A DNA stretch of 64,000 nucleotides. It comes from Pantoea sp. GD03673. GTDB taxonomy: Bacteria > Pseudomonadota > Gammaproteobacteria > Enterobacterales > Enterobacteriaceae. Shown one piece after another: positions 60,351-64,000 of the stretch. The notes under the pieces are model-generated. The model did no database searches. It was not told the origin of the DNA and saw only the letters and a program-made list of their open reading frames with translations. The DNA lies in contig NZ_JAOCKJ010000004.1 of NCBI RefSeq assembly GCF_029844725.1, positions 400,274 through 464,273 of the forward strand. The letters are read 5' to 3'. A program made the position numbers and the translations under genes. The number at the start of each line of letters is the position of its first letter. Within the stretch, counting starts at the first letter, position 1.

Positions 60351-61727
60351 ATGAAGGCTAAAGCGATCTTACTCGCCTCAGTCTTGCTGGTAGGATGTCA
60401 GGCGTCCAGGAACGATGCCAATATCCCCGAACAGCATGCACAGAGTCTGTCTTCAGCTGGTCAAGGTGAAAATGGAAAGTACGGAGACGAGTTTTTGTCG
60501 CCGCGATGGCAGGAAGATGGAACTGGCCTCGCAGCAGACGCAGATCTCTGGAGTTTCATTAGTGACGAGTTGAAGATGGGGATTCCGGAAAACCCGGCAA
60601 TCCGCGAACAAAAAAGTAAATTTTTAAAAAATAAGAGCTATCTCCACGATGTAACATTACGGGCAGAGCCGTACATGTACTGGATAGTCGAGCAGATACA
60701 GAAACGTAAAATGCCGATGGAACTGGTACTGCTACCCATAGTGGAGAGCGCTTTTGACCCCCGCGCAACCTCATCCGCCAATGCCGCTGGTATCTGGCAG
60801 ATTGTTGCTGCAACAGGTCGAAACTATGGTTTAAAACAAAACCAGTATTACGATGGGCGACGTGATGTGGTCGCATCCACGAAAGTTGCGCTGGACATGA
60901 TGCAGCGTCTTAACACCATGTTTGACGGTGACTGGTTATTAACCGTCGCTGCCTACAACAGTGGTGAAGGACGTGTGCTCAAAGCGATTAAGCAGAATAA
61001 GGCGCGCGGTAAGCCGACTGACTTCTGGCATTTATCGCTGCCACGCGAAACGACCGTGTATGTGCCTAAAATGTTAGCACTGAGTGAACTGCTCAAAAAT
61101 AACAAGCGTTACGGTATCAAACTGCCGACACCGAATGAAAGTCGTGCCCTGGCGCGAGTGGAAGTGGGTCAGCAGATACAGTTGACGCAGGCTGCCGAAA
61201 TGGCGGGTATGTCGCTCACGAAACTGAAGAGCTTCAATACCGGTTATAAAGGCGGTGCAACAGCGCCAAACGGCCCGCATTACATCATGGTGCCGAAGTC
61301 GAACGTCGCGAAACTGCGTAACTCGCTGGCCTCCGGCGACATCGCAGCGGTACAGCCTGTGCAGCTTGCGAAAGCCAGTGCGAGTGGCGGGTACAAAGTG
61401 CGACGGGGTGATACGCTCTCGGGTATCGCTGCTAAACTTGGCGTTAGCGTTTCGACACTGAAGCAGGAAAACAACCTGCGCGGTGCTGATATCCGACCGG
61501 GTCAGACCCTGACCATTGGGTCGAACGGCACCCGACTGGCTGATAACGGCAACAGCATCACCTATCGTGTTCGTAAGGGTGATTCTCTTGACAGTATTGC
61601 CCGTCATCACGGCGTCAATATCAAAGACGTGATGCGCTGGAACAGTGTGCTGGACAGTGCGAAAGATATTCAACCCGGCGATAACTTAACGCTGTTTGTG
61701 AATAATAACGCAACACCTGATACCTGA
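60351..61727 (+). CDS. mltD: Membrane-bound lytic transglycosylase D
   Basis: 458 residues. Lipoprotein signal with lipobox LLVGC (Cys16). SLT domain at about 110-260 with the catalytic Glu in LPIVESAFDPRATS and AAGIWQ; two LysM repeats near the C-terminus (YKVRRGDTLSGIAAKLG, YRVRKGDSLDSIARHHG). It cleaves peptidoglycan from the outer membrane. Follows gloB as in E. coli. Local base composition is lower in GC than elsewhere. Confidence 0.97.
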   Translation: MKAKAILLASVLLVGCQASRNDANIPEQHAQSLSSAGQGENGKYGDEFLSPRWQEDGTGLAADADLWSFISDELKMGIPENPAIREQKSKFLKNKSYLHDVTLRAEPYMYWIVEQIQKRKMPMELVLLPIVESAFDPRATSSANAAGIWQIVAATGRNYGLKQNQYYDGRRDVVASTKVALDMMQRLNTMFDGDWLLTVAAYNSGEGRVLKAIKQNKARGKPTDFWHLSLPRETTVYVPKMLALSELLKNNKRYGIKLPTPNESRALARVEVGQQIQLTQAAEMAGMSLTKLKSFNTGYKGGATAPNGPHYIMVPKSNVAKLRNSLASGDIAAVQPVQLAKASASGGYKVRRGDTLSGIAAKLGVSVSTLKQENNLRGADIRPGQTLTIGSNGTRLADNGNSITYRVRKGDSLDSIARHHGVNIKDVMRWNSVLDSAKDIQPGDNLTLFVNNNATPDT

Positions 61728-61734
61728 TACGTTG

Positions 61735-61766
61735 AAAAGGCTGACATTTGTCAGCCTTTTTCTTTT
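61735..61766 (+). terminator. mltD terminator
   Basis: AAAAGGCTGACA-TT-TGTCAGCCTTTT followed by further T-rich sequence. Confidence 0.92.
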
Positions 61767-61846
61767 ATTCGCCTGCTGCTTTTTCTGCCGCCGTTACGCC
61801 TCTCCCGGACTTCTCTCCCCTGCTATCGACAGACTTAATGGCTGCA

Positions 61847-62638
61847 TTAGCCTCCTGAACTGAATTCCACCAGTAAGGGGTTATGGTCGGAAGCGCGTGT
61901 CACCAGTACAGATGCCTCACTCACCCTGAGATCGCGATAGAAGACGAAGTCCAGCGGGCGACCAAATGCTTTGCGGCGGTGATCGGCAGTAAACATCACC
62001 TCTTCCAGCTTCATCCGCTGTGCAAACCGGTAGAGCGCGTTGATGCGCTGACGGCTCCAGGCATTAAAATCCCCCGCCATGATTACCGGCCCCTGATGAT
62101 GCATGATCTGCTCCCCGATGGGCCCCAGCTGTTTACTGTAGACGTCGACACCCAGGCTGAAGTTAACTGCATGGATGTTGACGACCATCAGCATTTCACC
62201 TGCGGGCAGAGGATAGGCTGTGACCAGCGCCGATTTTGACAGCCTCAGCAGAGGTTCTCGCTCGCGTAACGGGCAACAATAGACCGGGTGTGCAGAAGCG
62301 AGTGTCATCACCCCTGAGGGGTGCTGAGGCAGCACAAAGGCGGGCACCTGATCGGCAGCCAGGTAATTACTGGTGGCAAACTGCACCAGTTCAGGCGTGG
62401 TCTGCGCTTCCTGCAGTAACACCAGATGCGCATCCTTACCAAATCCTTCCAGTACTGACATCCAGTCTGCACGCTGTTGCTTGAAGATGTTCCAGACCAG
62501 AACCTTAAGGTTTGGATGCGCGGGCAACGGTGCGCCGGGTGGCAGTGCCTGACCGAGATGGAGCATCGCGCCAGGTGGAAAGATCTGTTCCACTGGTTGT
62601 CCTGCTACATATCGCATTGCATACGTTTTTTTGCGCAC
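61847..62638 (-). CDS. yafD: Endonuclease/exonuclease/phosphatase family protein YafD
   Basis: 263 residues from a GTG at 62638 (start by homology to E. coli YafD, beginning [14 protein letters not shown]); an ATG at 62662 would add eight residues. EEP fold: VLLQEAQT (metal Glu), GDFNAWSR, and the catalytic His in [12 protein letters not shown]. YafD-type proteins are stress-linked; substrate unknown. Opposite to mltD. Confidence 0.92.
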   Translation of the reverse strand: MRKKTYAMRYVAGQPVEQIFPPGAMLHLGQALPPGAPLPAHPNLKVLVWNIFKQQRADWMSVLEGFGKDAHLVLLQEAQTTPELVQFATSNYLAADQVPAFVLPQHPSGVMTLASAHPVYCCPLREREPLLRLSKSALVTAYPLPAGEMLMVVNIHAVNFSLGVDVYSKQLGPIGEQIMHHQGPVIMAGDFNAWSRQRINALYRFAQRMKLEEVMFTADHRRKAFGRPLDFVFYRDLRVSEASVLVTRASDHNPLLVEFSSGG

Positions 62639-62888
62639 TTTCCCGCCTGGCTGATGATTCAAAATACAGTTAACACTTTTCTGTTATAGGGATTTTAGAC
62701 CGGGGTTTCAATGGATGCAGGTGAATGTCAGAATTCATCCCCCTTTTCCAGAATAAAGCAGTCCCTTAAAGCGCGTTAAGCTTAACGAGGCAGATCAGCA
62801 GTGTCATTGCTGAGGGCTCCTATACTGGTTATGGCGGTATTATCGTTCATATATGCGTTAAATGACTACGTAACGGCAGGGAGGAAAA

Positions 62889-63791
62889 ATGAAGGCATCT
62901 TCTGACGAACTCAAAGTGTTTGTCAGTGTAGTCGAGAGCGGAAGTTTCAGTCGCGCTGCTGAGCAATTGCAGATGGCTAACTCTGCCGTCAGCAGGGCCA
63001 TAAAAAAACTGGAGAACAAGCTGGGTATTGCCCTGCTGACCCGTACGACACGACAGCTGGCGCTTACGCAGGAGGGCGAACGCTATTTCCGCCATGTTCA
63101 ACGTTTTTTGCAGGAGATGACTACTGCAGAAAGTGATTTAATCGAAAGTTTACAGGAGCCTAAAGGATTACTGCGCGTTGATGCTGCCACACCGGTTATC
63201 CTGCATTTGCTGATGCCGATGGTTAAGCCCTTTCGTCAGCGCTATCCCGGAGTAACTCTTTCGTTAATCTCCTCAGAGAGTTTTATCAACCTGATTGAGC
63301 GGAAAGTGGACATCGCTATTCGTGCCGGCAATCTGACAGACTCGACGCTACGCGCCAGATTGCTGTTCAACAGCTTTCGCAGGGTTGTGGCTTCACCGGC
63401 TTATCTTCGGGAGCATGGGGTCCCGCGGAAGGTGGCCGATCTGGATAACCATCACTGTCTTGGTTTTGATGATTCTCCGCGACTCAATCGCTGGCCCGTT
63501 TCGCGTGAAAGCGGCGAACTTTATGACATCGACTGGGCTATCTCTTCTAATAGCGGAGAGACGATTAAGCAGCTCTGTCTTACCGGCAATGGTATTGCCT
63601 GTCTGTCAGACTATATGATCGATCGTGAGGTAGCGGAGGGAAAACTGGTGGAAGTGCTGGCCGATCAACGTCTGCCTGTCGAGATGCCTTTTAATGCAGT
63701 TTATTACAGCGATATTGGCGTGAGCCAGCGAGTGCGGGCTTTTATCGATTTTCTGAGTGAGTGGACAGCTGAACAGCCGTGGCGCACCTGA
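62889..63791 (+). CDS. yafC: LysR family regulator YafC
   Basis: 300 residues. N-terminal HTH ([20 protein letters not shown]) and a LysR effector domain; close to E. coli YafC along the whole length ([43 protein letters not shown]). Target genes unknown. Divergent from yafD as in E. coli. Start preceded by AGGGAGG. Confidence 0.95.
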   Translation: MKASSDELKVFVSVVESGSFSRAAEQLQMANSAVSRAIKKLENKLGIALLTRTTRQLALTQEGERYFRHVQRFLQEMTTAESDLIESLQEPKGLLRVDAATPVILHLLMPMVKPFRQRYPGVTLSLISSESFINLIERKVDIAIRAGNLTDSTLRARLLFNSFRRVVASPAYLREHGVPRKVADLDNHHCLGFDDSPRLNRWPVSRESGELYDIDWAISSNSGETIKQLCLTGNGIACLSDYMIDREVAEGKLVEVLADQRLPVEMPFNAVYYSDIGVSQRVRAFIDFLSEWTAEQPWRT

Positions 63792-63964
63792 CGTTGACAG
63801 CGGCAGACCGTATCGGGGTCTGCTGCTACGACTGCAGACACACGCAGTAAGAGCAGGATCGATAGCAGGGTTTGTATCGAACTGATCAGCGATCGTTAAA
63901 TGATCCCGGTGCTCGAAAAGAATCAACGCGGGTCTTTTGCGGGGTTAAATCGGCTGCAATGGAA

Positions 63965-63992
63965 AAAGCCCTGACTGTCAAGTCAGGGCTTT
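63965..63992 (+). terminator. Terminator near the right edge
   Basis: AAAGCCCTGAC-TGTCAA-GTCAGGGCTTT; an 11-pair symmetrical stem, about 170 bp after yafC. It may belong to yafC or to a minus-strand gene beyond the window. The stretch 63792-63960 shows nothing else. Confidence 0.7.
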
Positions 63993-64000
63993 CCAATTAA

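Overview
The window is a chromosomal segment of an enterobacterium, most likely an Erwiniaceae member close to Pantoea (inference). The support is: E. coli-like gene blocks with near-identical proteins (phoE-proB-proA; crl, frsA, gpt, pepD; dinB; dpaA/yafK, yafJ, gmhA, fadE; aspV, dnaQ, rnhA, yafS, gloB, mltD, yafD, yafC), a complete methionine-salvage pathway, a Klebsiella-type hpx purine-degradation cluster, CheV, and a type I-E CRISPR repeat.

Layout. 1-3.5 kb: a CynX-type MFS exporter cut by the window edge, a divergent LysR regulator and a Tat-exported CodA-like amidohydrolase. 3.5-10.7 kb: a small AriR-like gene, dbpA, a YdeI/YgiW-type OB-fold protein, a motility block (cheV, a 49-residue membrane protein, a chemoreceptor) with two FliA-type promoters, a cspA-type cold-shock gene followed by a ymcF-type microprotein that appears to start at ATT, and ivy. 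10.8-15.5 kb: a reduced prophage cassette, all on the minus strand: S24-type repressor, two small ORFs, endolysin, holin, Rz/Rz1 spanins and a beta-helix tailspike, with no capsid, terminase, integrase or replication genes. 15.8-19.6 kb: proBA and divergent phoE with a Pho box. 19.65-20.72 kb: an I-E CRISPR array of 18 repeats and 17 spacers with no cas gene in the window. 21-25 kb: crl, frsA, gpt, pepD.

25.4-42 kb is largely sulfur salvage. A ribose-family ABC transporter has a MetJ-like operator in front of it, and further on come mtnK/mtnA (divergent, sharing a MetJ operator), mtnBCD (with a Fur-box-like sequence over the promoter) and mtnE plus an omega-amidase (with MetJ boxes). Together these would recycle methylthioribose to methionine, and the transporter may import methylthioribose. 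dinB, dpaA, yafJ, gmhA and fadE lie between the transporter and mtnK. A threefold 101-bp hairpin repeat separates mtnB from mtnE.

42-57.3 kb is a nearly complete lower purine-ring pathway: hydroxyisourate hydrolase, OHCU decarboxylase, allantoin racemase, allantoinase, allantoate amidohydrolase, ureidoglycine aminotransferase and the oxalurate/oxamate genes hpxWXYZ, with an ABC importer, an NCS1 permease and two regulators. Two sequences fit sigma-54 promoters, one with an NtrC-type palindrome upstream, so nitrogen control is likely. No urate hydroxylase or xanthine dehydrogenase is present here. 57.3-64 kb: tRNA-Asp, dnaQ/rnhA, yafS, gloB, mltD, yafD, yafC in E. coli order.

All calls are from reading the sequence and remembered family features; no database search was run.
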